A stretch of DNA of 64,000 bases from Massilia agilis (lineage in GTDB: Bacteria; Pseudomonadota; Gammaproteobacteria; Burkholderiales; Burkholderiaceae_D): contig NZ_JANUHB010000001.1 in assembly GCF_024756255.1 (NCBI RefSeq), forward strand, positions 1,302,001-1,366,000, given 5' to 3'. Position 1 is the stretch's first letter; the number at the start of each line of letters is the position of its first letter. The position numbers were made by a program, and so were the translations under genes. A model generated the notes under the pieces. The model did not search any database. It was given only the letters and a program-made list of their open reading frames with translations, and was not told the origin of the DNA. Below, one piece after another: positions 47,094-55,708 of this stretch.

Positions 47094-48140
47094 ATGCAAA
47101 AGCACCAGCTAGGCAGCACCGACCTGCACGTGACCCGGGTCTGCCTGGGCACGATGACCTTCGGCCAGCAGAACACCGAGGGCGATGCCCACAGCCAGCT
47201 CGACTACGCGCTCGAGCGCGGCATCAACTTCGTCGACACCGCCGAGATGTATCCGGTGCCGGGCCGCGCAGAGACGCAGGGCTCGACCGAGCGCTTCATC
47301 GGCAGCTGGCTCAAGAAAAGCGGAAAACGCAGCCAGATCATCCTCGCTTCCAAGATCGCCGGGCCGAATCCGGCCATCGACTGGATCCGCGGCGCGCAGC
47401 ACAACTTGGGCGCGGCCGACGTGCGCCAGGCGGTCGAGGACAGCCTGCGCCGCCTGCAGACCGACTACATCGACCTGTACCAGGTCCACTGGCCCAGCCG
47501 CAACCTGCCGATCTTCGGCGCCAACGCGTTCGTGCCCGAAAAGGAGCGCCCGGGCGTGGCGATCGAAGAGACCTTGGGCGCGCTGGACGAGATGGTCAAG
47601 GCCGGCAAGATCCGGCACGTGGGCGTCTCCAACGAGAGCGCCTGGGGCGTGTGCGAGTACGTCAAGCAGGCCGAGACCAAGGGCCTGCCGCGCATCGCCA
47701 CCATCCAGAACCTGTACAACCTGACCGCGCGCGCGTTCGAAACCAGCCTGCTGGACGAAGCCTGCTACCGCGAGAAGGTGAGCCTCCTGGCCTACAGTCC
47801 GCTCGCGTTCGGCCAGTTGACGGCCAAGTACATCGACGACCCGAAGGCGGTGGGCCGCCTGTCGATCTTCCCGCCCACGTGGAGCCCGCGCTACCTGCGC
47901 CCGGCGGTGATCGAGGCGACCAAGGAATATGCGGCGCTGGCGCGTGCCAACGGATTGAGCCCGGCGCAGATGGCGCTGGCGTGGTGCTACTCGCGCTGGT
48001 TCGTGGCCTCGACCATCATTGGCGCGACCAGCCTGGCGCAGCTGAAGGAAAACATCGACGCCGAGCAGATCACGCTGCCGCAGCACGTGCTGGACCAGAT
48101 CGACGCGATCCACGCGCGCTACACCAACCCCGGCCAGTAA
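47094..48140 (+). CDS. tas: Tas-like NADP(H)-dependent aldo-keto reductase
   Basis: A 348-residue aldo-keto reductase with close similarity to E. coli Tas (GTMTFGQQNTEGDAHSQLDYAL, DTAEMYPVPGRAETQGSTERFIGSWL, LQTDYIDLYQVHWP, GVSNESAWGV, IGATSLAQLKENIDA). The catalytic tetrad residues Asp and Tyr are in DTAEMY, Lys in ILASKI and His in QVHW. The physiological substrate is unknown. It follows pyrD by 11 nt with a GGAG site, so it is likely cotranscribed with it. Confidence 0.93.
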   Translation: MQKHQLGSTDLHVTRVCLGTMTFGQQNTEGDAHSQLDYALERGINFVDTAEMYPVPGRAETQGSTERFIGSWLKKSGKRSQIILASKIAGPNPAIDWIRGAQHNLGAADVRQAVEDSLRRLQTDYIDLYQVHWPSRNLPIFGANAFVPEKERPGVAIEETLGALDEMVKAGKIRHVGVSNESAWGVCEYVKQAETKGLPRIATIQNLYNLTARAFETSLLDEACYREKVSLLAYSPLAFGQLTAKYIDDPKAVGRLSIFPPTWSPRYLRPAVIEATKEYAALARANGLSPAQMALAWCYSRWFVASTIIGATSLAQLKENIDAEQITLPQHVLDQIDAIHARYTNPGQ

Positions 48141-48141
48141 A

Positions 48142-48567
48142 ACCGTCGTCCCGGCGCACGCCGGGACCCATGCTGCGCGTGCAGCCAACCTGCATTCGCA
48201 CAAGCCACCGCCCCCACAACCGTCGTCCCCGCGCAGGCGGGGACCCATGCTGCGCGTGCAGCCAACCTGCGTCCGCACAAGCCCCCCAAAAAAACCGTCG
48301 TCCCGGCGCAAGCCGGGACCCATGCTGAGCGTGCGGCCCACCTGCGTCCGCACAAGCACCCGCCCCCAAAACCGTCGTCCCCGCGCAGGCGGGGACCCAT
48401 ACTGCGCGTGCAGCCAACCTGCGTCCGCACAAGCCCCCCCAAAAAAACCGTCGTCCCGGCGCAAGCCGGGACCCATGCTGCGCGTGAAGCCAACCTGCAT
48501 TCGCACAAGCCACCGCCCCCAAAACCGTCGTCCCCGCGCAGGCGGGGACCCATGCTGAGCGCGCGGA
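48142..48567 (+). repeat. Family 2 tandem array, six units of ~76 nt in alternating types
   Basis: Six direct units start at 48142, 48219, 48294, 48371, 48447 and 48524 (periods 77, 75, 77, 76, 77). Each is a hairpin of the CGTCGTCC...GGGACCCAT type plus a conserved spacer containing CGCGTGCAGCCAACCTGC and GCACAAGC. Units 1, 3, 5 have CCCGGC/GCCGGG stems; units 2, 4, 6 have CCCCGC/GCGGGG stems, and the spacer ends alternate the same way. It is thus three copies of a ~153-nt dimer. It follows tas. Confidence 0.93.
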
Positions 48568-48602
48568 CTGTCGGCGCTTTTCCATATCGTGCAAACGGTC
48601 CA

Positions 48603-48705
48603 TGGGTCCCCGCCTGCGCGGGGACGACGGTTTGAGGCTAACGCGATATTTGTAAGCCGCGTGGTTCCACGCTCGGCATGGGTCCCGGCTTTCGCCAGGA
48701 CGCCG
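48603..48705 (-). repeat. Family 2 inverted copies after the array
   Basis: Unit 48603-48632 (GTCCCCGC/GCGGGGAC) in inverted orientation, and a decayed unit 48676-48705 whose stem GTCCCGGC/GCCAGGAC carries a mismatch. They close the array region before the CysB-type regulator gene. Confidence 0.8.
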
Positions 48706-48759
48706 TGCTTGAGTTAGCTGGGCCGGGACGACGAGCCGGCGTTGGCCGCCGTTCAAGCC

Positions 48760-49695
48760 CTACGCCGCCTCTCCCATCGGCAGCAGCGCCTTCTCGATCT
48801 CGCCGCGCGTCACCTTGGGCGCGAAGCGCTCGATGAAGTGATACGCATAGTCGCGCAGGTACGCGCCGCGCCGCAGCGCCAGCCGCGTCACGTTGGGCGC
48901 GAACAGGTGTGACGCGCCGATCGCGCGCAGGCCCTTGTCACGCCCGTGGTCGAACGCCATCGACGCCACGATCCCCACGCCCATGCCCAGCGCCACATAC
49001 TGCTTGATCACGTCCGAATCCATCGCCGTGAGCGCCACGTCCGGCGCAATCCCGGCCTCGACAAACGCCGAGTCGATGTGCCCGCGTCCGGTGAACCCGA
49101 CGTCGTAAGTGATGATCGGGTGCGTCGCCAGGTCCTCGATCCGCAGCGGCGTTTTCGATAGCAGCTCGTGCCCTTCCGGCACCACGACCAGGTGGCTCCA
49201 GCGATAGCACGGGAACGACACCAGCTCCGGGAACGCCGACAGGCCTTCGGTCGCAATCCCGATATCCGCGCGCCCGGACAGCACCAGCTCCGCGATATGC
49301 TCCGGCGCGCTCTGCTGCAAGGCGATGCGCACGTTCGGGAACGCCATGCGAAACGCCTGCACCGCCTCGGGCAGCGCGTAGCGCGCCTGCGTGTGCGTGA
49401 CGGCCACGGTGAGCGTGCCGCTGTCCTGGGCCGCGTATTCGGCGCTGGCGTTGCGCAGGTTCTCCGCCTCCACCAGCAGCCGCTCGACGATCTTGAGGAT
49501 GCCCTTGCCGGGCGCGGTCAGCCCGGTCAGGCGCTTGCCGTTGCGCTCGAAGATGACCACCCCGAGCTCTTCCTCCAGCTCGCGGATCTGGCGCGACACG
49601 CCGGGCTGCGACGTGAACAGGGCGTTGGCCACCTCGGTCAGGTTGAAGCCGCGCCGCGCAGCCTCGCGTACGGAGCGCAACTGCTGGAAGTTCAT
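48760..49695 (-). CDS. cysB: CysB-type LysR-family transcriptional regulator
   Basis: A 311-residue LysR regulator of the CysB/Cbl group: [45 protein letters not shown] helix-turn-helix, then [18 protein letters not shown] and the TTHTQARY-type inducer pocket. CysB controls sulfate uptake and cysteine synthesis in response to O/N-acetylserine. It is the last gene of cysT-cysW-cysA-cysB; its start ATG overlaps the cysA stop (ATGA). Whether it is CysB itself or a Cbl-like paralogue is uncertain. Confidence 0.9.
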   Translation of the reverse strand: MNFQQLRSVREAARRGFNLTEVANALFTSQPGVSRQIRELEEELGVVIFERNGKRLTGLTAPGKGILKIVERLLVEAENLRNASAEYAAQDSGTLTVAVTHTQARYALPEAVQAFRMAFPNVRIALQQSAPEHIAELVLSGRADIGIATEGLSAFPELVSFPCYRWSHLVVVPEGHELLSKTPLRIEDLATHPIITYDVGFTGRGHIDSAFVEAGIAPDVALTAMDSDVIKQYVALGMGVGIVASMAFDHGRDKGLRAIGASHLFAPNVTRLALRRGAYLRDYAYHFIERFAPKVTRGEIEKALLPMGEAA

Positions 49696-50765
49696 ATGTT
49701 GCTCCCCTCGTCCACGAACACATGCATGCGGCGCGGCCGCACCACGAGCTGTTCGCCTTCCTTGAGCGCGAGCTTGCCATAGCGCTCGTTCGGGATCACG
49801 GCCTCGATCAGCTCCGCGTTATCCAGCCGCTCCAGGTCCAGCTGCGCCAGCGGCCCGATCGCGTGCGCACGGCGCAGCGTGACCACGATGCCCTCGGCGT
49901 CCGGCGTGTAGCGCTCCACTTCCAAATCATGCGGCCGCACGTAGCCCACGGCCTGCGCATCGGCCACATTCGCATGCTGCGGCGCCTCGAGCTCCACGCT
50001 GCCGCTGGCCAGCACGCCTTCGCGCACGCGGCCGTGGAACAGGTTCACGTTGCCCAAAAAACCGTACACGAAGGGCGAGGCCGGCTGGTTGTACACCTGG
50101 TCCGGCGTACCCAGCTGCTCGACCCGGCCCTTGTTCATCAACACCACCTGGTCGGCCACTTCCAGCGCTTCCTCCTGGTCATGCGTGACGAAGATCGAGG
50201 TCACGTGCAGCTCGTCGTGCAGGCGGCGCAGCCAGCGGCGCAGCTCCTTGCGCACCTTGGCGTCCAGCGCGCCGAACGGCTCGTCCAGCAGCAGCACGCG
50301 CGGCTCCACCGCCAGCGCGCGCGCCAATGCGATGCGTTGGCGCTGGCCGCCCGACAGCTGCGGGGGGTAGCGGTCAGCGATCCAGTCCAGCTGCACCAGC
50401 TCCAGCAGCTGCTTTACCTTCGCGCGGATCTGCGCTTCGCTGGGCCGCTCGCTGCGCGGCTTGACACGCAGGCCGAACGCGACGTTCTCGAACACCGTCA
50501 TGTGCTTGAACAGCGCATAGTGCTGGAACACGAAGCCGACCTGGCGCTCGCGCACATGGCGGCGCGACGCATCGTGCCCGTCGAGCAGCACGCTGCCAGC
50601 GTCCGGATGTTCCAGGCCCGCGATGATGCGCAGCAGCGTGGTCTTGCCGCAGCCGGAAGGCCCGAGCAGCGCGGTGAGCTGCCCGTCCGGGAACTGCAGC
50701 GACACGTCGTCCAGCGCCGTGAACTGGCCGAACTGCTTGCGGATGTGTTGGACTTCGATCGTCAT
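49692..50765 (-). CDS. cysA: Sulfate/thiosulfate ABC transporter ATPase CysA
   Basis: A 357-residue ATPase. Walker A is GPSGCGKTT, the signature is [15 protein letters not shown], Walker B is [11 protein letters not shown], and the switch His is in [12 protein letters not shown]-terminal TOBE-type domain begins near residue 245. The [15 protein letters not shown] start at 50765 sits 1 nt from the cysW stop codon; a longer in-frame start at 51008 lies inside cysW and is rejected. Confidence 0.96.
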   Translation of the reverse strand: MTIEVQHIRKQFGQFTALDDVSLQFPDGQLTALLGPSGCGKTTLLRIIAGLEHPDAGSVLLDGHDASRRHVRERQVGFVFQHYALFKHMTVFENVAFGLRVKPRSERPSEAQIRAKVKQLLELVQLDWIADRYPPQLSGGQRQRIALARALAVEPRVLLLDEPFGALDAKVRKELRRWLRRLHDELHVTSIFVTHDQEEALEVADQVVLMNKGRVEQLGTPDQVYNQPASPFVYGFLGNVNLFHGRVREGVLASGSVELEAPQHANVADAQAVGYVRPHDLEVERYTPDAEGIVVTLRRAHAIGPLAQLDLERLDNAELIEAVIPNERYGKLALKEGEQLVVRPRRMHVFVDEGSNI

Positions 50766-50766
50766 G

Positions 50767-51663
50767 CTATTGCTCCGTATTGCCGTCGGCGCCCGGCTGG
50801 CCGGCCGTGTGCAGGCGCCATTCGATGAAGGACTTGACCGCCAGCGTGACCAGCGCCAAGAGCGCCAGCAGCGACGCGATCGCGAACGCGGCGGTGAAGT
50901 TGTATTCGTTGTAGAGGATCTCGACCTGCAGCGGCATGGTGTTGGTCTCGCCGCGAATGTGGCCGGAGACGACCGACACCGCGCCGAACTCGCCCATCGC
51001 CCGCGCATTGCACAGGATGACGCCGTACAGCAGGCCCCACTTGATGTTCGGGAGCGTCACCTTGCGGAAGGTGGTCCAGCCCGATGCGCCCAGCACCAGC
51101 GCCGCCTCTTCTTCCTCGGTGCCCTGCTGCTGCATCAGCGGGATCAGCTCGCGCGCCACGAACGGGAAGGTGACGAAGATCGTCGCCAGCACAATGCCCG
51201 GCACGGCGAACAGGATCTTGATGTCGTGATCCGAAAGCCACGGACCGAGCCAACCCTGCGCGCCGAACAGCAGCACGTAGATCAGGCCCGCGATCACCGG
51301 CGACACCGAGAACGGCAGGTCGATCAGCGTGAGCAGCACGCTCTTGCCCGGAAAATCGAACTTGGCGATGCACCAGGCCGCGGCCACGCCGAACACCAGG
51401 TTGAGCGGCACCGAGATGCCGGCCGCGATCAGCGTCAGCTTGATGGCCGAGATGGCGTCCGGGTCGAGGATAGCTTCGACATAGGTATGCCAGCCGCCCT
51501 TGAGCGCCTCGGTGAACACGGCCACCAGCGGCACGAACAGGAACAGCGTCAGGAACGAGAGCGCCACCGTGAGCAGCGCATAGCGCACCCAGCCCGGCTC
51601 GAGCAGGTCGGTGCTCGCCTGCTGGCGGGCCGGCGCGGCTTGTTGATCGATGACCGCGCTCAT
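50767..51663 (-). CDS. cysW: Sulfate/thiosulfate ABC transporter permease CysW
   Basis: A 298-residue inner-membrane permease with six to seven helices and the EAA-type loop ([23 protein letters not shown]). It pairs with CysT in the sulfate channel. The start at 51663 (MSAVIDQQ) overlaps the cysT stop by ATGA; a start nine codons earlier lies inside cys[31 protein letters not shown] matches CysW. Confidence 0.95.
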   Translation of the reverse strand: MSAVIDQQAAPARQQASTDLLEPGWVRYALLTVALSFLTLFLFVPLVAVFTEALKGGWHTYVEAILDPDAISAIKLTLIAAGISVPLNLVFGVAAAWCIAKFDFPGKSVLLTLIDLPFSVSPVIAGLIYVLLFGAQGWLGPWLSDHDIKILFAVPGIVLATIFVTFPFVARELIPLMQQQGTEEEEAALVLGASGWTTFRKVTLPNIKWGLLYGVILCNARAMGEFGAVSVVSGHIRGETNTMPLQVEILYNEYNFTAAFAIASLLALLALVTLAVKSFIEWRLHTAGQPGADGNTEQ

Positions 51664-52508
51664 TTCTTGCCCGCCCGTTTGCGTGCCCACGACTGCAGCA
51701 GGTTAATCGTCAGGAGCATGATGAACGACGCGATCAGCATCACCACGGCAATCGCCGTGGCGCCCGCGTAGTCGTACTGCTCCAGCTTGGTGATGATGAA
51801 GAGCGGCGTGATCTCGGACACCATCGGGATGTTCCCCGCGATGAAGATCACCGAGCCGTATTCGCCGGTGGCACGCGCGAACGCGAGCGCAAAGCCGGTG
51901 AGCAGCGCCGGCACGATCGACGGCAGCACCACGCGCACGAAGGTCTGCAGCGGCGAGGCGCCCAGGCTGGCGGCCGCTTCTTCCAGCTCGCGCTCCGATT
52001 CCTCCAGCACCGGCTGCACCGTGCGTACCACGAACGGCAGGCCGATGAAGGTGAGCGCGACCACCACCCCCAGCGGCGTGAACGCCACCTTCAACCCGAA
52101 CTTGGTCAGGTACTGGCCGATCCAGCCGTTTTGCGAATACAGCGCGGTGAGCGTAATGCCCGCCACCGCAGTGGGCAGAGCGAACGGCAGGTCTACCAGC
52201 GCATCGATGAAGCGCTTGCCGGGAAATCGGTAGCGCACCAGCACCCACGCAACGATGCCGCCGAAGATCACGTTCAGGAAGGCGGCGATTAGCGCGGCGC
52301 CGAAGCTCAGGCGATAGGACGCAACCACCCGCTCCGAGCTGACCGCGCTCCAGAACGCATCCCAGGTGAGGGTAAAGGTTTTGAGGAAGACCGCCGACAG
52401 CGGGATCAAGACGATCAGCGCCAGGTAGAACAACGTGAAGCCGAGCGAGAGCCCGAATCCGGGGATGACCCGGCCGGGGCTGCTGCGCGGCGCGGAAAAC
52501 AGGGACAT
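51660..52508 (-). CDS. cysT: Sulfate/thiosulfate ABC transporter permease CysT
   Basis: A 282-residue permease (CysT, also called CysU). It has an N-terminal arginine-containing tail, seven hydrophobic helices and the EAA loop ([44 protein letters not shown]). First gene of the operon; no periplasmic sulfate-binding protein gene (sbp or cysP) lies upstream in the window. A CysB-like operator candidate is about 55-90 nt upstream. Confidence 0.95.
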   Translation of the reverse strand: MSLFSAPRSSPGRVIPGFGLSLGFTLFYLALIVLIPLSAVFLKTFTLTWDAFWSAVSSERVVASYRLSFGAALIAAFLNVIFGGIVAWVLVRYRFPGKRFIDALVDLPFALPTAVAGITLTALYSQNGWIGQYLTKFGLKVAFTPLGVVVALTFIGLPFVVRTVQPVLEESERELEEAAASLGASPLQTFVRVVLPSIVPALLTGFALAFARATGEYGSVIFIAGNIPMVSEITPLFIITKLEQYDYAGATAIAVVMLIASFIMLLTINLLQSWARKRAGKK

Positions 52509-52561
52509 GGGGACCTTATTACATTTCCTTCTAAAGGGTCCCCATCATCGCACTGCCAACT

Positions 52562-52596
52562 CATAAACCAAACGAAGCATTCTTCATTTGCATATG
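52562..52596 (-). promoter_or_regulatory. Candidate CysB operator upstream of cysT
   Basis: On the minus strand the sequence begins CATATGCAAATGAAGAAT and ends GTTTGGTTTATG. Aligned without gaps to the element before the TSUP gene it matches at 23 of 35 positions, with CATA, GCAAAT, GAA and GTTTG in register. CysB-type regulation is inferred from the operon. Confidence 0.6.
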
Positions 52597-52621
52597 ACGA
52601 TTTGGCTATGTAGCGAAGTCT

Positions 52622-53398
52622 TCAATAGATGAGCTTTGCGGCAACACCGGTCAGCGTGACGGCCAGCAGCGTGCGCGCCACCCGCTCCGGCACCGCGCGC
52701 GAGGCCCAGGCGCCGAGCGTGATGCCCGGTACCGAGCCCACCAGCAAGGTGGCCAGCAGCAGCCAGTCGATCGAGCCCAGCCACCAGTGCCCGGCGGCGG
52801 CGATGGCGGTCAGCGGGACCGCGTAGGCGATGTCGGTGCCCGCGATTTCGGCCGGCGTCAGGCGTGGGTACAGCATCAGCAGGATGGTGGCGCCGATCGC
52901 GCCGGCGCCAATGGAAGAAATGGTCACCAGCGTGCCAAGCACGGCGCCGGCAAGCACGGTGGCCAGCGACAGCGCACGCCCGTGCAGCTGGCGACCAGGG
53001 CTGGCATGCACCCAGGCAAGCATACGCGACCGGAAGATCAACGCCACCACCGTCAGCAGCACCGAAACGGCGATCGAATAACGGATCACCAGGCCAATGG
53101 CGGGGGTGAGCGCACCAAACTGATGCAAGGCGAAGGTGGCGACGAGGGCGGCCGGCAAGGCACCGGCGCACAAGCGCAGCACGATACCCCACTGCACATT
53201 GCCCTTGGAGCGGTGGGTGATGGTGCCGGCAGTCTTGGTCAGTGAGGCAAAGGCCAGGTCGGTGCCGACGGCAACCGATGGCGTGACGCCGAACAGCAGC
53301 GTCAGGAGCGGCGTCATGAGCGAGCCGCCGCCCACGCCGGTCATTCCGACCAGCAGGCCGACTGCAAAACCACTCATAACGTAAGTCAACGACATCAT
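52622..53398 (-). CDS. TSUP-family (TauE/SafE) sulfite/sulfate exporter-type permease
   Basis: A 258-residue inner-membrane protein with about eight helices and the family motif GLLVGMTGVGGGSLMTPLLTLLFG; the C-terminal half repeats it as GATLVTISSIGAGAIGATIL-like sequence. TSUP proteins move organosulfonates, sulfite or sulfate. Its place upstream of cysTWA, on the same strand and with a matching operator candidate, suggests a sulfur role. A second ATG at 53395 is equally possible as start; GAGGG lies upstream. Confidence 0.88.
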   Translation of the reverse strand: MMSLTYVMSGFAVGLLVGMTGVGGGSLMTPLLTLLFGVTPSVAVGTDLAFASLTKTAGTITHRSKGNVQWGIVLRLCAGALPAALVATFALHQFGALTPAIGLVIRYSIAVSVLLTVVALIFRSRMLAWVHASPGRQLHGRALSLATVLAGAVLGTLVTISSIGAGAIGATILLMLYPRLTPAEIAGTDIAYAVPLTAIAAAGHWWLGSIDWLLLATLLVGSVPGITLGAWASRAVPERVARTLLAVTLTGVAAKLIY

Positions 53399-53436
53399 TT
53401 ACCCTCAAGTTTGGCTCAAGGGTAAATGGCTGCCGC

Positions 53437-53471
53437 CGTTATGCAAACAACAGCTTCCTTATTTGCTTATG
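53437..53471 (-). promoter_or_regulatory. Candidate CysB operator upstream of the TSUP gene
   Basis: On the minus strand the sequence begins CATAAGCAAATAAGGAAG and ends GTTTGCATAACG, 39-73 nt before the start codon. It matches the element upstream of cysT at 23 of 35 positions. Confidence 0.6.
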
Positions 53472-53486
53472 CGTGTTCTCGCGGTT

Positions 53487-53560
53487 GTAGGGTGGGCACT
53501 CGTGCCCACGCGCTTGTCACGCACCGCGTGCAACGGCGTGGGCTAAAGAGCCCACCCTAC
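53487..53560. repeat. Family 1 REP inverted pair
   Basis: Plus unit 53487-53512 (GGGCAC/GTGCCC) and minus unit 53537-53560 (GGGCT/AGCCC, with an imperfect loop), about 24 nt apart, between the TSUP and peroxiredoxin genes. Confidence 0.88.
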
Positions 53561-53567
53561 CAGCCGC

Positions 53568-54206
53568 TTACTTGTTCGGCTGCGGCGTCATGCGCAGGTA
53601 AGGCCGCGGCGCGGTGTACCCCTTCGGGTACTTGCGCTTGATCTCTTCCTCGTCCTTGACCGACAGCGGAATGATCACGTCGCCGCCCTGCTTCCAGTTG
53701 CCCGGCGTGGCCACGTTGTGGCTGTCGGTCAGCTGCAGCGCGTCGATCACCCGCAGCACCTCGTCGAAATTGCGGCCGGTGCTCATCGGGTACGCAATCA
53801 TCAGGCGCACCTTCTTGCGCGGGTCGATCACGAACAGGGTGCGCACCGTGGCGGTTTGCGACTGCTCGGGGTGGATCATGTCGTACAGTTTGGCGACCTT
53901 CTGGTCCTGGTCGGCGATGATGGGAAAGCCCACCACGCACTGCTGCGTTTCTTCGATGTCGCGTGTCCACAGCTTGTGCGACTCGGCCGGGTCGACCGAC
54001 AGCGCGATCGCCTTGACGTTGCGCTTGTCGAACTCGGGCTTGAGCTTGGCGGTCAGGCCCAGTTCGGTGGTGCACACCGGCGTGAAGTCGGCCGGATGCG
54101 AGAACAGCACGACCCAGGAGTCGCCTGCCCAGTCGTAGAAACGGATCTTGCCGATGGAGGAATCCTGCTCGAAATCGGGGGCGGTATCGCCCAAGCGTAA
54201 GCTCAT
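53568..54206 (-). CDS. Peroxiredoxin, Prx6 (1-Cys) type
   Basis: A 212-residue thiol peroxidase. The active site is PADFTPVC with the peroxidatic Cys45 and Thr42. The long C-terminal arm (GRNFDEVLRVIDALQLTDSHNVATPGNW, VKDEEEIKRKYPKGYTAPRPYLR) is typical of the Prx6 group. Cys82-like residues elsewhere (TQQCVVGF) are not in the usual resolving position. The start at 54206 is preferred because GAGGAG lies 6 nt upstream; an ATG two codons earlier directly abuts that site. Confidence 0.94.
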   Translation of the reverse strand: MSLRLGDTAPDFEQDSSIGKIRFYDWAGDSWVVLFSHPADFTPVCTTELGLTAKLKPEFDKRNVKAIALSVDPAESHKLWTRDIEETQQCVVGFPIIADQDQKVAKLYDMIHPEQSQTATVRTLFVIDPRKKVRLMIAYPMSTGRNFDEVLRVIDALQLTDSHNVATPGNWKQGGDVIIPLSVKDEEEIKRKYPKGYTAPRPYLRMTPQPNK

Positions 54207-54294
54207 GGTCATCTCCTCAGGTGAAAGGGTAAAACGCCATCATGCCGTGAAGCCGGACCGGCATTGTGCGCCAGATCGAACCGGCGCAAACCTG

Positions 54295-54681
54295 CTAGAA
54301 GTAACGGGTGTACAGCACCACCGCCCAGGTCACCGCGGCCAGCCCGATCGACAGCGCCACCGCGGCGCTGCCGATGTCCTTGGCCTTTTTCGACAGCGGG
54401 TGGCGCTCCAGCGAAATGCGGTCCACCACTGCCTCCAGCGCCGAATTGATGAGCTCGACGATCAGCACCACCACCAGCACCCCGATCAGCACCAGCTTCT
54501 GGAAGCCCGACACCTGCAGCGACAGCGCCACCGCGGTCGCAATGGTGAACACCAGGATCTCCTGCCGGAACGCGTATTCCGTGCTCCAGGCGGCCTTGAA
54601 GCCGTCAAACGAGTTGTAGAAAGCGTTGAGGATGCGCCGCAGCCCGCTCTTGCTCTTGAATTCGCTGGTCAGGTTGTCCAT
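54295..54681 (-). CDS. dgkA: Diacylglycerol kinase DgkA
   Basis: A 128-residue integral membrane kinase that recycles diacylglycerol from membrane-derived glucan synthesis. Three membrane helices and the family motif LIVELINSALEAVVDRIS with catalytic Glu are visible; AFRQEILVF is the conserved N-terminal amphipathic part. It is divergent from the IclR-type gene. Confidence 0.95.
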   Translation of the reverse strand: MDNLTSEFKSKSGLRRILNAFYNSFDGFKAAWSTEYAFRQEILVFTIATAVALSLQVSGFQKLVLIGVLVVVLIVELINSALEAVVDRISLERHPLSKKAKDIGSAAVALSIGLAAVTWAVVLYTRYF

Positions 54682-54763
54682 GGATTGTCCGATTATGCAC
54701 TACTCCCATTATGCCTGTGCGCGGCGCGGCCGGGCAGTCCATGCTGGTCAAACGGCTAAGTGT

Positions 54764-54793
54764 TTGCCTTCGCGTTTCAGCATATGGTATAAA
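54764..54793 (+). promoter_or_regulatory. Candidate promoter of the IclR-type gene
   Basis: TTGCCT (54764-54769), an 18-nt spacer and TATAAA (54788-54793), giving a leader of about 27 nt. Confidence 0.55.
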
Positions 54794-54826
54794 GAAGCAG
54801 ATTTACTGCAGTGCACCAACCACATC

Positions 54827-55612
54827 ATGAAAATGGACACCGTAGAACCGGCCAAGACATCGATCCAGGTGATCGAGCGCATGGTTGCCTTGCTCGATGC
54901 GCTGGCCGCCTATCCGGACCCGGTAAGCCTCAAGGAACTGTCCAAGATCTCCGGGCTCCATCCCTCCACCGCCCACCGCATCCTCAACGACATGGTCGTG
55001 ACCCGCTTCGTCGATCGGGTCGAGCCGGGCACCTACCGCCTCGGCATGCGCCTGCTCGAACTGGGCAACGTGGTCAAGAGCCGCCTGTCGGTACGCGAAG
55101 CCGCCGTGGACTTCATGCGCGCGCTACACAAGAAAACCCAGCAGACCATCAACCTGTCGGTCCGCCAGGGCGACGAGCTCGTGTACATCGACCGTTCCTT
55201 CTCCGAGCGCTCGGGCATGCAGGTGGTGCGCGCGATCGGCGGGCGCGCCCCGCTGCACCTGACCTCCACCGGCAAGCTGTTCCTGTCGGTCGATGAGCCC
55301 AAGGCGATCCGCGCGTACGCCACCCGCACCGGCCTGGCGGGCCACAACAAGAACTCGATCACCGACCTGGCCAAGCTGGAACGCGAGCTGTCGCTGGTGC
55401 GCGCGCGTGGCTATGCGCGCGACAACGAAGAGCTGGAACTGGGCGTACGCTGCATGGCAGCCGGCATCCATGACGACACCGGCAAGCTGGTTGCCGGCCT
55501 GTCGATTTCGGCGCCGGCCGACCGCCTGCAGGAGGACTGGCTGGAAGATCTGGTCAGCACCGCAGCGCAGATTTCGGCCACGCTTGGCTACCGCCCCGCC
55601 AGCGCGGCCTGA
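54827..55612 (+). CDS. IclR-family transcriptional regulator
   Basis: A 261-residue regulator. The N-terminal winged helix-turn-helix is at about 8-65 (IQVIERMVALLDALAAYPDPVSLKELSKISGLHPSTAHRILNDMV). The C-terminal IclR effector domain has GRAPLHLTSTGKLFLS, ARGYARDNEELELGVRCMAAGI and LSISAPADRL. The target genes are not evident; dgkA is the divergent neighbour. The start at 54827 (MKMDTVEP) has an alternative two codons later. Confidence 0.93.
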   Translation: MKMDTVEPAKTSIQVIERMVALLDALAAYPDPVSLKELSKISGLHPSTAHRILNDMVVTRFVDRVEPGTYRLGMRLLELGNVVKSRLSVREAAVDFMRALHKKTQQTINLSVRQGDELVYIDRSFSERSGMQVVRAIGGRAPLHLTSTGKLFLSVDEPKAIRAYATRTGLAGHNKNSITDLAKLERELSLVRARGYARDNEELELGVRCMAAGIHDDTGKLVAGLSISAPADRLQEDWLEDLVSTAAQISATLGYRPASAA

Positions 55613-55625
55613 ACCGCCACGCAGC

Positions 55626-55697
55626 GTAGGGTGGGCTCTTGAGCCCACGCGCGATACGCGGCCCGTGCGACAGCGTGGGCTCGGGAGCCCACCCTAC
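55626..55697. repeat. Family 1 REP inverted pair
   Basis: Plus unit 55626-55651 and minus unit 55673-55697, both with GGGCTC/GAGCCC stems, 21 nt apart, between convergent iclR-type and pbpG genes. It is the rightmost family 1 locus in the window. Confidence 0.93.
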
Positions 55698-55708
55698 GCA
55701 CTACGAAA

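Noticed and set aside
48142..48567. CRISPR-like array
   Set aside because: Regular spacing, but the intervening sequences are conserved between units and the repeats are GC-rich hairpins found elsewhere as dispersed copies; no cas gene is near.
48070..48756. Open frames of repetitive peptide across the family 2 array on both strands
   Set aside because: Products of translating the GC-rich tandem repeat; no other coding sign.
52509..52561. Missing small sulfate-binding protein gene upstream of cysT
   Set aside because: The gap is only about 110 nt before the TSUP gene and contains no open frame of suitable size.
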